A DNA stretch of 64,000 nucleotides, from NCBI GenBank assembly GCA_021803035.1, contig JAJZME010000058.1, forward strand, positions 1-64,000, in the 5' to 3' direction. The DNA is from Acidobacteriota bacterium. Lineage in GTDB: Bacteria; Acidobacteriota; Terriglobia; Terriglobales; Acidobacteriaceae. The notes beneath the pieces are model-generated. The model was not told where the DNA came from. It searched no databases and saw only the letters and a list, made by a program, of their open reading frames with translations. Made by a program: the position numbers and the translations under genes. How positions within the stretch are numbered: position 1 is the stretch's first letter; each line of letters opens with the position of its first letter. This document shows, in pieces, positions 42,490 through 53,370 of the stretch.

Positions 42490-43677
42490 ATGGAAGAGTT
42501 TTCCCGAATTCAGCGCCTCCCGCCCTATGTCTTCAACATCACCGGCGAGATGAAGGTCGCCGCGCGCCGCCGCGGAGAAGACATCATCGACTTCGGCATG
42601 GGTAATCCCGACGGCGCCACACCCAAGCACATCGTCGACAAGCTCGTGGAGGCGGCCATGAAGCCGACCACGCACCGCTATTCGGTCTCCCGCGGCCTGC
42701 CCCGCCTGCGCAAGTCCATTTGCATGTGGTACAAGAGCCGCTACGATGTCGATCTCGATCCTGAGTCCGAGGCCATTGTCACCATCGGCTCCAAGGAGGG
42801 CATCGCCCACCTCTGCCTCGCCATCCTCGACTCAAATGACACCGTGCTGGTGCCCAACCCCAGCTATCCCATTCATATCTACGGCCCGGTCATCGCCGGC
42901 GCGCACATCGTCAGTGTCCCCGTCCACGACCGCGAGCAATTCCTGGCCCAGCTTGAAGAGCTGATCCCGCGTATGACGCCGCGGCCCAAGGCGCTGATCG
43001 TCAACTTTCCCTCCAACCCCACCACCGAATGCGTGGAACTGCCCTTCCTCGCCCGGCTGGTCGAGCTGGCCCGCGAGTACGGCTTCCACCTCATTCACGA
43101 CCTGGCCTACGCCGACATCGCCTTCGACGGCTACAAGCCGCCCAGCGTCCTCCAGGTTCCCGGCGCCAAAGATGTGGCCGTCGAGTTCTTCACCCTTTCC
43201 AAGAGCTACAACATGCCCGGCTGGCGTATCGGCTTCATGGTCGGCAATCCGAAACTGGTTTCAGCCCTGGCCCGTCTCAAGAGCTACTTCGACTACGGCA
43301 CCTTTACGCCCATTCAGGTTGCCTCCATTGCCGCGCTGGAAGGCCCGCAGGAGTGCGTTGCCGAGATCTGCAACATCTACCGCAAGCGCCGTGATGTCCT
43401 CGTCGAAGGCCTCAATAAAGCCGGCTGGCAGGTGGCGCTGCCCAAAGCCACCATGTTCGTCTGGGCACGCATTCCCGAGCCCTACCGCGCTCTCGGCTCG
43501 CTGGAGTTCTCCAAGCTGCTGCTGACGGAGGCCAAGGTGGCCGTCTCGCCCGGCATCGGCTTCGGCGACCACGGCGACAACCATGTCCGCTTCGCGCTGA
43601 TCGAAAACGAAGAGCGCACCCGTCAGGCGCTGCGCGGCATCCGCCAGATGCTGGCCAAAGGACTGGTGCTGAGCTAA
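42490..43677 (+). CDS. alaC: Alanine-forming aminotransferase (AlaC-like)
   Basis: A 395-residue class I PLP aminotransferase. The PLP lysine is in [20 protein letters not shown], the N-terminal [13 protein letters not shown] and the SNPTTECV block are those of the AlaC branch, which makes alanine from pyruvate and glutamate; the arginine that binds the substrate carboxylate is in [18 protein letters not shown]. The start has GGAG five bases upstream. The gene is divergent from tyrS. The preceding alanine-rich leader frame suits an alanine product. A related LL-diaminopimelate or aspartate aminotransferase role is the alternative. Confidence 0.9.
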   Translation: MEEFSRIQRLPPYVFNITGEMKVAARRRGEDIIDFGMGNPDGATPKHIVDKLVEAAMKPTTHRYSVSRGLPRLRKSICMWYKSRYDVDLDPESEAIVTIGSKEGIAHLCLAILDSNDTVLVPNPSYPIHIYGPVIAGAHIVSVPVHDREQFLAQLEELIPRMTPRPKALIVNFPSNPTTECVELPFLARLVELAREYGFHLIHDLAYADIAFDGYKPPSVLQVPGAKDVAVEFFTLSKSYNMPGWRIGFMVGNPKLVSALARLKSYFDYGTFTPIQVASIAALEGPQECVAEICNIYRKRRDVLVEGLNKAGWQVALPKATMFVWARIPEPYRALGSLEFSKLLLTEAKVAVSPGIGFGDHGDNHVRFALIENEERTRQALRGIRQMLAKGLVLS

Positions 43678-43799
43678 GGCGGTTCTCCTGCCACCTTGCG
43701 CCATTTTTGGCTTACTTCAAAATAGCTTTTTCCTGAGGAAAGAGCCCTTTCGCGAGTGCGCCCTGGTATACACCTGCGGGAGAGCCGCTGGAGAACCTC

Positions 43800-46700
43800 T
43801 TATGCCTCCGAGGGCGGCAGCGTCTTGTGCACCTTGCGGTTGAGCAACCGGCTCAGAATGACGTAGAGCACGGGGATAAAGACCAGGTTGAGCACCGTGG
43901 AGAGCAACATGCCGCCGACAATGGTGGTGCCCACGGAGCGGCGGCCGATGGCTCCGACACCCGTGGCGAAGACCAGCGGCAAAATGCCCAGAATGAAGGC
44001 GAACGAGGTCATGAGAATGGGCCGCAGGCGCAGCTCCGCCGCTTCAATGGCGGCTTCAGCGATGGATCGGCCTTTTCGTCGCAACTGCTCGGCGAACTCG
44101 ACGATCAGAATGGAGTTCTTGGCCGACAGGCCGATGAGCATTACCAGGCCGATTTGACAGTAGACGTCGTTGGACATGCCGCGCAGGGCAACCAGGCCCA
44201 GCGCGCCCAGAATGGCCATGGGCACGGCCAGCAGAATGATGAACGGCAAGGCGAAGCTCTCATACTGGGCCGACAGGGTGAGATAGACGACGAGGATGCC
44301 AAGACCAAAGATGATGAGCGTCTTGCCGGCAGACTCGATCTCGTCGAGGGTGATGCCCGTCCATTGATAGGACATGCCCGGTATCATCTCCTTCTGAGCA
44401 AGCTTTTCCATTGCCGTGATCGCCTGGCCGGAGCTATATCCGGGAGCGGGAGAGCCGTCGATTTCGACCGCGCGGAAGAGGTCGTAGTGGGTGATGACGG
44501 GAGGGCCGGACGTATTGACTACGCTGACCAGGTTGTCGAGCGGAACCATTTGACCGGTATTCGAGCGCACGTAATAGCTGTGCAGATCGCTGGCCCTCAT
44601 GCGGAACGGCTGCTCAGCTTGCACGTAAACGCGATACGTGCGGTTGTTGTAATCGAAGTCGTTGACATACTCCGAGCCCATGAAGACGTTGAGCGTGCTG
44701 GAGATTTGCGACAGCGGAATGCCTAGCGCCTTGGCCTTGTTACGGTCGATAGTGACCAGCACCTGCGGATCGTTTGCAGAGAAGGTGGTGAGGAGGCCAG
44801 TGAGCGCCGGCTCACGGCTGCTGGTGTTGACCATCTCATGGGCCACGCGGTCCAGGTCGGCAAGGGACGCGCCGCCACGATCCTCGAGCATGAACTGGAA
44901 ACCGCCGAAGCTGCCGATGCCCGGCACCGGCGGTGGTTGGAAAACCTCCACAAGTCCGCCGTTGGGCGCCATCATGAGACGCGCAAGCTGGGGCTGGAGA
45001 CGGCTTACGATGTCGGCCGCCGAGTGGCCGCGGCCGTGCCGCTGGCTTGCGGTGCTGGTGTTGAGGAACATCATGCCCGTGTTGGCGGCGCTGCCGCTGA
45101 AGCTGAAACCGATCACCGCAAAGGATCCGGCAATGTCCGGATCTTTGCCGATAATGGCCTCAGCGCGGTTGGCCAGCGCCGTTGTATACGCCAGCGAGGA
45201 GCCCGGAGGCGCCTGAATGACCACGAGCAGATAACCTTGGTCCTCCTGCGGGATAAAACCAGTGGGCACATGGCGATACATCCAGACCGTGGCGGCAAGG
45301 CCGGCAAAAAAGACCACCAGCAGGAGATAGCGCAAGCGCAGCACACCATGAATGAGACGGGCGTAGGTGCTGGCGATCCAGCTGATGGTCGCGTCGGCGC
45401 CGTGAATGAATGCGGCGAAGGCGCGGGAGACGAAGCCGATGTGGAGAAAATCGAGCTGGTGGACCCGGGCCTCCTCGCCGCGCAGAAAGATGGCCGAAAG
45501 CGCCGGCGAAAGGGTGAGCGCATTGAAGGCGGAGATGGCGATAGAAAAGGCGATGGTGAGAGAAAACTGCCGGTAAAGGATACCAATGGTGCCCGGGAAG
45601 AAAGAGACGGGCACAAAAACGGCAATCAGGACCAGCGATGTGGCGATGACTGCGCTGGTGACCTCTGCCATGGCGCGGGAGGTGGCTACGTGGGGATTGG
45701 AGTGCTCGGCGTGAATATGACGCTGCACATTTTCAATCACCACGATGGCGTCATCGACGACCAGGCCCGTGGCCAGCACAATGCCGAAGAGCGTGAGTGT
45801 ATTGATGGAAAAACCGAAGATTTTGATGAACGCGAAGGTGCCCACCAGCGCGACCGGAATGGTGACGGAAGGAATGATGGTGGCGCGCCAGTCGAGCAGA
45901 AACAGAAAGATGACCGCGATGACGATGGCGATGGCTTCGCCCAGGGTCACCAGCACCTCATGGATGGACTGGCCGACGGCGGTCGTGGAATCGAAGGCGA
46001 TGGCGTATTCAAGGCCCGGCGGGAAGCTCTTGGAGAGCTGCTGCAAAACCGCCTTGGCGCGGGCGTCGACCTGGAGAGCGTTGGCGTCGGAGAGCTGCTG
46101 AACGCCAATACCCATGGCGGGCTGGCCTTGATATTCGAGAACGGTGCTGTAGTCTTCGGCGCCGACCTCGGCGTAGCCGATGTCCTTCAGGAGCACCAGG
46201 CCGTTAGGCGAGTCCTTGATTACGATGTTGTCGAACTGGGCGGGGCTTGAAAGCCGGCCTACAACGCGGACCGGAATTTCGAACTGCTGGCGGGGGTTCG
46301 CGGGCGGCTGGCCGAGCTGGCCGGCCGGAATTTCTACGTTCTGCTCTTCGAGCGCACTCAGCACATCCGAGGCCGTGATGCTGCGAGCGGCCATCCGCGC
46401 GGGATCGAGCCAGACGCGCATGGCGTAGCGGCGCTCACCGAAGATCATTACGTTGCCCACGCCCGGCACGCGCTTGAGCGCGTCCACCACGTAGACGGAG
46501 AGGTAGTTGGAGATGAACTCGCTGGAGTAGCGGCCGTCACGGGTGAAAAAGCCGGCGCCAAAGACAAAGTTGGTGTTGGCCTTGGTAACGGTGATGCCAG
46601 TGGCGTTGACTTCCGCGGGCAGCTCGCCCTGCACGCTGGCCACCCGGTTCTGCACATCGACGGCGGCGATGTCGAGGTCGTAGCCGGTCTGGAAGGTGAT

Positions 46701-46976
46701 GGTGATGGTGCTAACGCCGCTGTTGGTGCTGGAGGAAGTAATATAGCGCATCCCCTCCACGCCGTTGATCGCCTCTTCCAGGGGAATGGTGACGGCCTTT
46801 TCAACGGTCTCGGCATTGGCGCCCACATAGGTGCTTGTCACAGTGATTTCCGGCGGCGCCAGGGTGGGATACATGGCCACCGGAAGGGTGGGAATGCACA
46901 CCGCGCCGGCCAGAATGATAAGCAGGGCGCAAACGGTGGCGAAAACTGGCCGGTGAATAAAGAAATCGACAAACAA
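43800..46976 (-). CDS. RND efflux pump inner-membrane transporter (AcrB/MexF type)
   Basis: A 1058-residue HAE1-type RND transporter, full length for the family. It starts FFIHRPVFATVCALLIILAG and has the two-fold repeat of six helices plus periplasmic loops. The proton-relay aspartates of helix 4 are in GLVVDDAIVVIENV and the Lys of helix 10 in LIGLSAKNSILIVEF. The start codon is TTG with AGAGAG upstream. It lies after the adaptor gene at 47078-48187 in the same direction. No TolC-like outer-membrane gene is present in the window. Substrates are probably drugs or other hydrophobic compounds; they cannot be read from sequence. Confidence 0.96.
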   Translation of the reverse strand: MFVDFFIHRPVFATVCALLIILAGAVCIPTLPVAMYPTLAPPEITVTSTYVGANAETVEKAVTIPLEEAINGVEGMRYITSSSTNSGVSTITITFQTGYDLDIAAVDVQNRVASVQGELPAEVNATGITVTKANTNFVFGAGFFTRDGRYSSEFISNYLSVYVVDALKRVPGVGNVMIFGERRYAMRVWLDPARMAARSITASDVLSALEEQNVEIPAGQLGQPPANPRQQFEIPVRVVGRLSSPAQFDNIVIKDSPNGLVLLKDIGYAEVGAEDYSTVLEYQGQPAMGIGVQQLSDANALQVDARAKAVLQQLSKSFPPGLEYAIAFDSTTAVGQSIHEVLVTLGEAIAIVIAVIFLFLLDWRATIIPSVTIPVALVGTFAFIKIFGFSINTLTLFGIVLATGLVVDDAIVVIENVQRHIHAEHSNPHVATSRAMAEVTSAVIATSLVLIAVFVPVSFFPGTIGILYRQFSLTIAFSIAISAFNALTLSPALSAIFLRGEEARVHQLDFLHIGFVSRAFAAFIHGADATISWIASTYARLIHGVLRLRYLLLVVFFAGLAATVWMYRHVPTGFIPQEDQGYLLVVIQAPPGSSLAYTTALANRAEAIIGKDPDIAGSFAVIGFSFSGSAANTGMMFLNTSTASQRHGRGHSAADIVSRLQPQLARLMMAPNGGLVEVFQPPPVPGIGSFGGFQFMLEDRGGASLADLDRVAHEMVNTSSREPALTGLLTTFSANDPQVLVTIDRNKAKALGIPLSQISSTLNVFMGSEYVNDFDYNNRTYRVYVQAEQPFRMRASDLHSYYVRSNTGQMVPLDNLVSVVNTSGPPVITHYDLFRAVEIDGSPAPGYSSGQAITAMEKLAQKEMIPGMSYQWTGITLDEIESAGKTLIIFGLGILVVYLTLSAQYESFALPFIILLAVPMAILGALGLVALRGMSNDVYCQIGLVMLIGLSAKNSILIVEFAEQLRRKGRSIAEAAIEAAELRLRPILMTSFAFILGILPLVFATGVGAIGRRSVGTTIVGGMLLSTVLNLVFIPVLYVILSRLLNRKVHKTLPPSEA

Positions 46977-47077
46977 GATGAGCTCTCTTTCGTGTTGGCC
47001 TTTTCCCGACGCAAGTTATCGAGGCGGGCGGTTCCCAAATCCCGAGACCGCCAGGGTGACATCCCGCGCAGAACCGC

Positions 47078-48187
47078 TTAACCGGGTAACGGCATAACCG
47101 GCATGCCATTGACCAGGAACTGCGTGCTGGAAACAATGACGTGCTCGCCGGGGCTCAGTCCAGAGGTGATGGCATAGTCGTTGCCGACGGTCTGCCCCAG
47201 CGTTACCCCCGTTTCGCTGGCTATAAAATGTCCATCCATTTTCCTCAGCACGTAAACGAAGGGCTGCCCGCTGCGCCGCACCACCGCCAGCACGGGCACC
47301 ACGGGCAACCGCCTGGTGCCCCAGACGACACGCGCTTCGATCATTTCATCGTTACGCAGCATGGGTGTAGAGGGACGCACCGGCGCCTTGACCAGAATGC
47401 CCTGCAGCGTGCTGTCGACTTGCGGGGAGATGAAGTCGATGTTAGTCGTCTCAAGCATCTTGCCGGTATTGTCGAGCAGATCCACTTCCAGGCCCCGGCG
47501 CAACTGGGCCGCACGCACGGTGGGAACGTAAATGTATGCCTCCAAATCCCGGTTTTCATCCACGGTGGTCAGCAGGGTGGGCGAAGAACCGGTGGAAACG
47601 TAGTCGCCGACGTGGACCGGGATGTCGCCGACGATGCCAGCGTAGGGCGCGCGGACCGTATAGTAATCGAGCAATTGCTGCTGCGTATTGCGTGATTCAA
47701 CCGCGGCCTCGTAACTGGCCTTGGAGCTTGCATAAGTCTGCTGTTCCTGCTGATAGGCCTGGCGGCTGATGATTCCGGCCTCGAACAGTTTCTTCTGCCG
47801 CGCCAGTTCGATCACGTTGTAGTCGTAGAGTGCCTTATCCTCGCGCTCGGCCGCCAGCAGCGATGCCACGTACGCCTGTTGCTGGCGTGAATCGATCTTC
47901 ATCAGCGGCTGGCCGGCCTTCACATGATTACCCGAATGCACGAGGATCGCGGTGAGCACGCCGCTAACCTGCGGCGAAACTACTGTCGAACGCCGCGACT
48001 TGATCGTAGCCATGTACACGCTGCTTTCGGCGACGGGCTGTGCGGTCACGGCCACCGTCTGCACCGGCATGGCCCGCATTGCCGGACCGGCCGGCGCCGT
48101 GGGCTTCTTTGTGCAGCCTGCAATTGCCAGTGCCAGCAGGAAAAGCCCGCCCATCCCCACCATGCGTTTCAACGCGTCGTTGCTCAC
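47078..48187 (-). CDS. RND efflux adaptor (membrane fusion) lipoprotein
   Basis: A 369-residue periplasmic adaptor with a lipoprotein signal (LFLLALAIAGCTKK, lipobox Cys near residue 25). It shows the lipoyl/barrel-sandwich halves (STVVSPQVSGVLTAILVHSGNHVKAGQPLM and YTVRAPYAGIVGDIPVHVGDYV) around a coiled-coil hairpin (residues 105-170) and a C-terminal beta-barrel. It links the transporter at 43800-46976 to an outer-membrane channel. The 101-bp gap between the two genes and same direction indicate one operon. Confidence 0.94.
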   Translation of the reverse strand: MSNDALKRMVGMGGLFLLALAIAGCTKKPTAPAGPAMRAMPVQTVAVTAQPVAESSVYMATIKSRRSTVVSPQVSGVLTAILVHSGNHVKAGQPLMKIDSRQQQAYVASLLAAEREDKALYDYNVIELARQKKLFEAGIISRQAYQQEQQTYASSKASYEAAVESRNTQQQLLDYYTVRAPYAGIVGDIPVHVGDYVSTGSSPTLLTTVDENRDLEAYIYVPTVRAAQLRRGLEVDLLDNTGKMLETTNIDFISPQVDSTLQGILVKAPVRPSTPMLRNDEMIEARVVWGTRRLPVVPVLAVVRRSGQPFVYVLRKMDGHFIASETGVTLGQTVGNDYAITSGLSPGEHVIVSSTQFLVNGMPVMPLPG

Positions 48188-49067
48188 TCGCTCTTTCCTT
48201 TATTCGGCCCCCCCGCAGAGCTTCCGCTCCACGGGAAGACAAATTCTTCGTCGCAGATACAGACTCCCGGATCGTTGTCTGTCTGTCCGCTTATGCGGAG
48301 CTTGACAGTGGTGCTGACGCAAAGACCAAGCATCCCCCCACACCCGGATCATTCAGCCCGCGACGCACCCGGGATCCAGCGTCATCGCAAGGCGATATTG
48401 CCTGCCACTCCAGTTGGTTTCCGAAGGTGCGCGCCGCCGGCTGGCACATCCGGCCGCACACGGAAACTCTGCTCTCGAAAGGCATCTGCTGCATGCGGAC
48501 ACACTGCCGTGCGATTATCGTTTCCTGGCAATGCATCTTATCTGACGCCGCACGCCCGGCGAACGACACAAAATTAAGCAGTACGACTACCTGCGCACCA
48601 AAATGTCTTCTACTCATCGAGAATAACGCAGGAAACGGGGCCGTTTGCCGGCCCTGCATCCTCGATTCGGCCCGGCGGCCTGTTCTGGCGAAGAGCCGGC
48701 GGGATGGCGGTTCATAATCATGATTGGATTGCAGGGATGGGGCGAGACCGGCAAGCGGGGCGTGATTGGTGATGAAGCGATCGTGCTGTTGCGGAGGAGA
48801 AGTTGAGAAGATGCTGGACGCGTAGCTGATTTGGCGGAAAGGAGTTGAGTCTGGCGCCGCATTTTCTCTCATTTTGAGGTATGTTATCTTAAAATTTAAA
48901 ATCATGTTGCGGACACATGTGCATGCGCGCATTCTGGCTGGTCTCGGCTCGAATGTTTGACCCCATCTTGGAATCTCCGTATCATGAACAAGTTGGCATC
49001 TTAAGGTCGGCTTCACGCCGAGAGCTGACCTGATACGGAGCAAGAGCGCCGTATCGGGAGTAACGGG
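48188..49067. other. Intergenic region, no gene seen
   Basis: About 880 bp between the efflux adaptor and tRNA-Gln. The only long frame on the minus strand (48291-49142) runs through the antisense of the tRNA and is spurious. An AT-rich stretch at about 48870-48905 (GTTATCTTAAAATTTAAAAT) stands out from its surroundings and could hold a promoter. Confidence 0.5.
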
Positions 49068-49141
49068 TGCCCCCTCGTTCAACGGCAGGACAGCTGACTC
49101 TGGATCAGCATATCGGGGTTCGAATCCCTGGGGGGCAGCCA
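49068..49141 (+). tRNA. tRNA-Gln (anticodon CUG)
   Basis: A complete tRNA with CCA encoded (49139-49141). The acceptor stem TGCCCCC pairs with GGGGGCA, the anticodon stem GCTGA/TCAGC encloses CTCTGGA (anticodon CTG), and the T arm has GGGGTTCGAATCCC. It reads glutamine CAG codons. It marks the start of an accessory-looking stretch. Confidence 0.96.
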
Positions 49142-49564
49142 ATTAGAATCAGAAGCTTACGCTTCCTCCTCCGCTCGAAAATGCCTCTGTCGTAACATTT
49201 TTTCGTAACTTTTCGCTGGGAATTCTGCGGAATTCCGTTCCCTGCCAGGGAACGCCCAGGAAAAGAGCGATGTCTCAGCGGCATTGCATCAAGAGCCTTT
49301 CCCGCGTCAGACCGAACACCTGTTCTGTCTGAAAACACACTCACCATGGAACACGGGAAACGGCCTACACTGCCTCGCGGACTTCGTTGGGATCCACGCC
49401 CGCTCCACATCTGTTTCAGATGGCGCGATGAGCGCGGACGACAGCATCAGCAATACACTCATGCCGACGCTCCCGCCAAGGCTCCGGCCTTCAAACAGGA
49501 TTTTCAGAAAGAGAACCGTAAGGCCATCGAGGAACGACGTGCGCGGGCTGCAGATCAGAGCCGC

Positions 49565-49820
49565 CTGTCTCTTGGCGAAGCGGCCAGGATGTACTTTAGC
49601 TGCAAGGGCGCGACTGCGATCTCCGCGTCGATGTGCGCCTTGATGCCGTGCCGTTTAGCTTCGGCGTGGAAGCGGGCTGCACCGTACAGTCCGTTGTGGT
49701 CAGCCAGCCCGATCGCCGGCATTCCGAGCACCGTTGCCTGCTCGATCAGTATCTCCGGTTACGAAGCCCCGGCGAGAAAGCTAAAGGTGCTCGACGTTTG
49801 CAGCTCGACGTATTCGCAGT
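49565..49820 (-). pseudogene. Relic of an error-prone DNA polymerase (dnaE2) N terminus
   Basis: Minus-strand translation gives EYVELQTSSTFSFLAGAS, an in-frame TAA, then PEILIEQATVLGMPAIGLAD followed by HNGLYGAARFHAEAKRHGIK and AHIDAEI. This is the PHP-domain start of DnaE2-type polymerase III alpha chains (YxELHxxSxFSFLxGAS, then LALTDxxGLYG). Downstream the frame is lost and only about 90 residues of roughly 1050 can be followed. No imuA/imuB neighbours are visible. The rest of the 49142-50172 gap shows no gene. Confidence 0.72.
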
Positions 49821-50172
49821 CGCGTTGAACTCACATGCTCGTACGAGCCCGCAGAGACGGCGCCTGGCCTATCACGCATTGTTCTATACGGACTTCTATT
49901 TGTCGGACGATCCGGGGATGTTCCGGGGGAAGAGATTTCCATGTAGATAAAGAAAGCGCCTCCCCGGCAATGACCGGGAATTCGGTAGGGGCGTCGCCAC
50001 TCCGAAGAAAGCCTTCACGAGGGCCCAGCTACTTGACTACGAATTGATCCGAACGGTCGTAACCTGCCAAATCGCGCTTTTGTTTGAGTGGCGCCATTGA
50101 ATTGTGCTTTAGATCACACCGATGGGAACCGGCCCGGCGCATCCCTCGTATGCAGGTTGCAAGAGGCATGCC

Positions 50173-52734
50173 ATGCGAACGCTGCGGCAGGATATTGTTT
50201 ACGCTCTGCGCCAGATGCGGCTGTCACCCGTCTTCACGCTCACCGCCATACTTACGCTGGCGCTGGGAATCGGCGCCACCACGGCTATCTTTTCGCTCAT
50301 TCATACGGTCATGCTGAAATCGCTGCCGGTGACGGACCCTGCGACGCTGTATCGCGTCGGTGAAGGCCGCGATTGCTGTGTGAACATGGGCCCAGAGGGA
50401 AGCTGGGGGCTCTTTCCCTATCTGCTGTACCAGCGCTTCCAGGCTGCCGCGCCGGAGTTTGAGCAGATGGCGGCGTTCCAGGCGGGGCGCGAACTGTTCA
50501 GCGTGCGGCGCAGCCGAACTGAAGGATCTGCAAAGCCTTTGCACGCCGAATATGTCTCGGGAAATTACTTTTCCACGTTCGGCATTCACGCCTATGCAGG
50601 GCGCACGCTTACGCCGGCGGACGATCAGCGCGCGGCCCCGCCGGCCGCGATGCTGACGCACCGCGCCTGGCAACAACTGTACGGGGCAGATCCGAAGGTC
50701 GTCGGCGCCACCTTTTACCTGAACGGCCATCCGTTCACTCTTGTCGGGATAGCGCCTCCTGGATTCAACGGAGAGACTCTCCAGAGCGACCCGCCGGAAC
50801 TGTTCCTGCCCATCCAGCAGGAACCGCTGATCGCAGGCGCAAACACGCTCTTGAACCAGCCCGTGTCGTGGCTGCGCATCATTGGGCGTTTGCGCCCGGG
50901 GACGAACCCGGAATCGCTGGGACCGCGGTTCACCACGCTTTTGCGCAACTGGTTTGTGAATGATTTCGGCCCCCTGTTTCCGCAGTTTGCGCCGCAGGTG
51001 AAAGAGGTGCTTCCGAAACAGTACGTAAGGGTTATTCCCGGGGGAGCAGGAGTGGGCGTAATGAAATCCGACTACCAGGCCACTCTGAGCATCCTGCTTG
51101 CTGTATGCGGGCTGGTCCTGCTGATCGCCTGCGCGAATATCGCCAACCTGTTGCTGGCGCGTGGATCGGTGCGCAACACGCAGACCGCAATTCGGCTTGC
51201 CCTTGGGGCGCCACGCGGGCGCCTGATGAGGCAGTGGATCACGGAAAGCCTGGTCCTGGCGGCCGCAGGCGGCGCAGCAGGGCTTGTGGTGGCCTTTGCG
51301 GGAGTTAAGCTCATCGTTGCGCTTGCGTTTCGGCATGCTCATTACGTGCCCATCAGCGCCCTGCCCTCGCTGCCGGTGCTGGGCTTCGCGTTCGGCCTGT
51401 CGCTGATTACCGGCTTGCTGTTCGGCACAGCGCCCGCCTGGCTGGCGTCGCGCGCCAATCCCGCCGCGGCGCTGCACGGAGCCAATCGCACCACGCGCGA
51501 TAGCAGTTCGATCTGGCAGAAGTCGCTCGTGGTAGTGCAGGCCACCTTATCAGTGGTGCTGTTGTGCGGAGCAGGCCTGCTCACCCGCAGCCTGCAAAAG
51601 ATGCAGAACCAGGATTTTGGCTTCCAGACCGATCACCGCGTAAGCATCAGCTTGTATGCGCCGTTTACGGGCTACTCGCCGCAGAAGCTCAATGTGACGT
51701 ACCAGGCACTGCGGCAGCGCCTGGAGCGCATTCCAGGGGTGAAATCGGCGGCGCTGGCGTTATATACACCCTTCACCAACAACTGGGGCGAGCTGATTTT
51801 CCGCCCCGGCTCGCAGCCACCCAATCTGAATGACCCGGAGCACCTCTCTGCATCCTGGGATCGCGTGAGCCCCGGATACCTCGAATTGATGGGCCAGACG
51901 CTGGTGCAGGGGAGATCCATTACCGGCCAGGACACGGCAGCCACGCGCAACATAGCGGTGGTGGATGAGGCGTTCGTGAGACGCTACTTCAAACCCGGGG
52001 AAAATCCCGTCGGCCAGATATTCGGGATCGACGATCCGCGATACGCGAAGACTTACGAGATTGTGGGCGTCCTTCACACCGCCAACTACACCGATCCGAG
52101 CGGTCACTGGCGGCCGCCGCTCTTCTTTGTACCCCTCGCCCAACATGCGAAGTACGACAAGCAAATCGTCCAGATGATCGACGACCGCAGCCACATCATC
52201 GAAGCTGCGGTGCTGCAGATTCAGGGAAGCATGGCTGGATTGGAGGAGCAGGTGAAGCGTGCATTCTCCGACGTCGATCCAAACCTCACCCTGGTCGGTA
52301 TTCGTCCCTTGGCACAAGTGGTGGCAGACCGCCTGGACCAGGAACGCACCATCGCCCAACTCACCGGACTATTCGGATTGCTCGCATTGATCCTGGCAGG
52401 TGTTGGACTCTACGGGGTGACAGCCTACAGTGTGGAGCGGCGGACCAGCGAGATCGGAGTGCGCATTGCGATGGGAGCGAATCGAGCGAGTGTGATGCGG
52501 CTGGTGCTGAAAGGCGCATTTCTGCAGGTCGTCGTCGGGCTGCTGATTGGCGTGCCCGCATCGATCGCATGTGCGCGCCTGATCGCTTCGAAGCTCTACC
52601 ATGTGGACGGGGGGGACCCGGTGGTGCTGTGCGGGGCGGTTCTGGCGCTGGGCTTGTGTGCGTTGGTTGCCAGCCTGGCTCCGGCAGCAAGGGCGGCGAC
52701 GGTTAATCCGGTCACGGCTTTGCGGATGGAATAG
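50173..52734 (+). CDS. ADOP-family MacB/FtsX-type permease
   Basis: An 853-residue permease of the acidobacterial duplicated orphan permease (ADOP) family. It begins MRTLRQDIVYALRQMRLSP, then ILTLALGIGATTAIFSLI (helix 1), a MacB periplasmic core, an FtsX permease domain near residues 310-410 (LLAVCGLVLLIACANIANLLLARG), a second core and a second FtsX domain at the end (FGLLALILAGVGLYGVTAYSV). These proteins occur in many copies in Acidobacteria without a partner ATPase gene; the transported substrate is unknown. ATG 50173 has AAGAGG six bases upstream; the frame to 50122 is not used. Confidence 0.93.
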   Translation: MRTLRQDIVYALRQMRLSPVFTLTAILTLALGIGATTAIFSLIHTVMLKSLPVTDPATLYRVGEGRDCCVNMGPEGSWGLFPYLLYQRFQAAAPEFEQMAAFQAGRELFSVRRSRTEGSAKPLHAEYVSGNYFSTFGIHAYAGRTLTPADDQRAAPPAAMLTHRAWQQLYGADPKVVGATFYLNGHPFTLVGIAPPGFNGETLQSDPPELFLPIQQEPLIAGANTLLNQPVSWLRIIGRLRPGTNPESLGPRFTTLLRNWFVNDFGPLFPQFAPQVKEVLPKQYVRVIPGGAGVGVMKSDYQATLSILLAVCGLVLLIACANIANLLLARGSVRNTQTAIRLALGAPRGRLMRQWITESLVLAAAGGAAGLVVAFAGVKLIVALAFRHAHYVPISALPSLPVLGFAFGLSLITGLLFGTAPAWLASRANPAAALHGANRTTRDSSSIWQKSLVVVQATLSVVLLCGAGLLTRSLQKMQNQDFGFQTDHRVSISLYAPFTGYSPQKLNVTYQALRQRLERIPGVKSAALALYTPFTNNWGELIFRPGSQPPNLNDPEHLSASWDRVSPGYLELMGQTLVQGRSITGQDTAATRNIAVVDEAFVRRYFKPGENPVGQIFGIDDPRYAKTYEIVGVLHTANYTDPSGHWRPPLFFVPLAQHAKYDKQIVQMIDDRSHIIEAAVLQIQGSMAGLEEQVKRAFSDVDPNLTLVGIRPLAQVVADRLDQERTIAQLTGLFGLLALILAGVGLYGVTAYSVERRTSEIGVRIAMGANRASVMRLVLKGAFLQVVVGLLIGVPASIACARLIASKLYHVDGGDPVVLCGAVLALGLCALVASLAPAARAATVNPVTALRME

Positions 52735-52872
52735 ACAATTGACGGGCCATTGTGCTCGCGCCAACCAGTAACATGGCAGTCAATCGCACATTGTGAGGAT
52801 GGCCACTTCGCGGCCAGTCTCCGGGTCTTCTCGTCTTGAGAACACATTGCCCGCCAGGCTTGACATCGTTGC

Positions 52873-53343
52873 TTATAGCTCGCGGAGCGCCGCTACCGGG
52901 TCCAGGCGTATGGCTCGATAAGCCGGAACCAAGCAGGCCAGCAGCGACATCGCACCCAGCACCACCACGACCCCGGCAATGGTCAGCGGATCGTCGGCGC
53001 TGACTCCGTACAGCAGCCCGGCGATGACCCGCGTCAGCCCGAAGCAAAGTGCAGGTCCCAGGGCGATCCCGATCAATGTGAGCCTCAATCCCTGCACATA
53101 GACCAGCCGCAAGACACAGGCGTGCGACGCGCCGAGAGCCATGCGAATTCCTGTCCCGTGCGTACGCAGTTCGGTGCGATAGGCCACCACGCCATAGACA
53201 CCGGCGGCGGCCAGGAGCAACGCAATGACCGCGGAAAATTCCCGCGAACCTGCTTTCCATGTACGCAAACGTGCTTGAGATCTGCGTGGTTTCGCGACGT
53301 GATCGCACATCCCGGCATGGAAGGCGGCGAACCTGGATCCCAT
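52873..53343 (-). pseudogene. C-terminal fragment of a second ADOP permease
   Basis: About 125 residues match the last FtsX domain of an ADOP permease (IALLLAAAGVYGVVAYRTEL, RMALGASHACVLRLVYVQGL, LVPAYRAIRLDPVAALREL). The upstream residues (about 53260-53343) are unrelated and roughly 700 N-terminal residues are missing. It is convergent with the intact ADOP gene, so it is a remnant of another copy and not the broken end of that gene. Confidence 0.85.
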
Positions 53344-53370
53344 CCAGGCATTGCGCTACGAGTAAAGCGG

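Noticed and set aside
48291..49142. A 283-codon minus-strand frame
   Set aside because: It starts within the antisense of tRNA-Gln (giving the familiar GFEPRYADPESAVLPLNEG artefact) and has no recognisable protein sequence.
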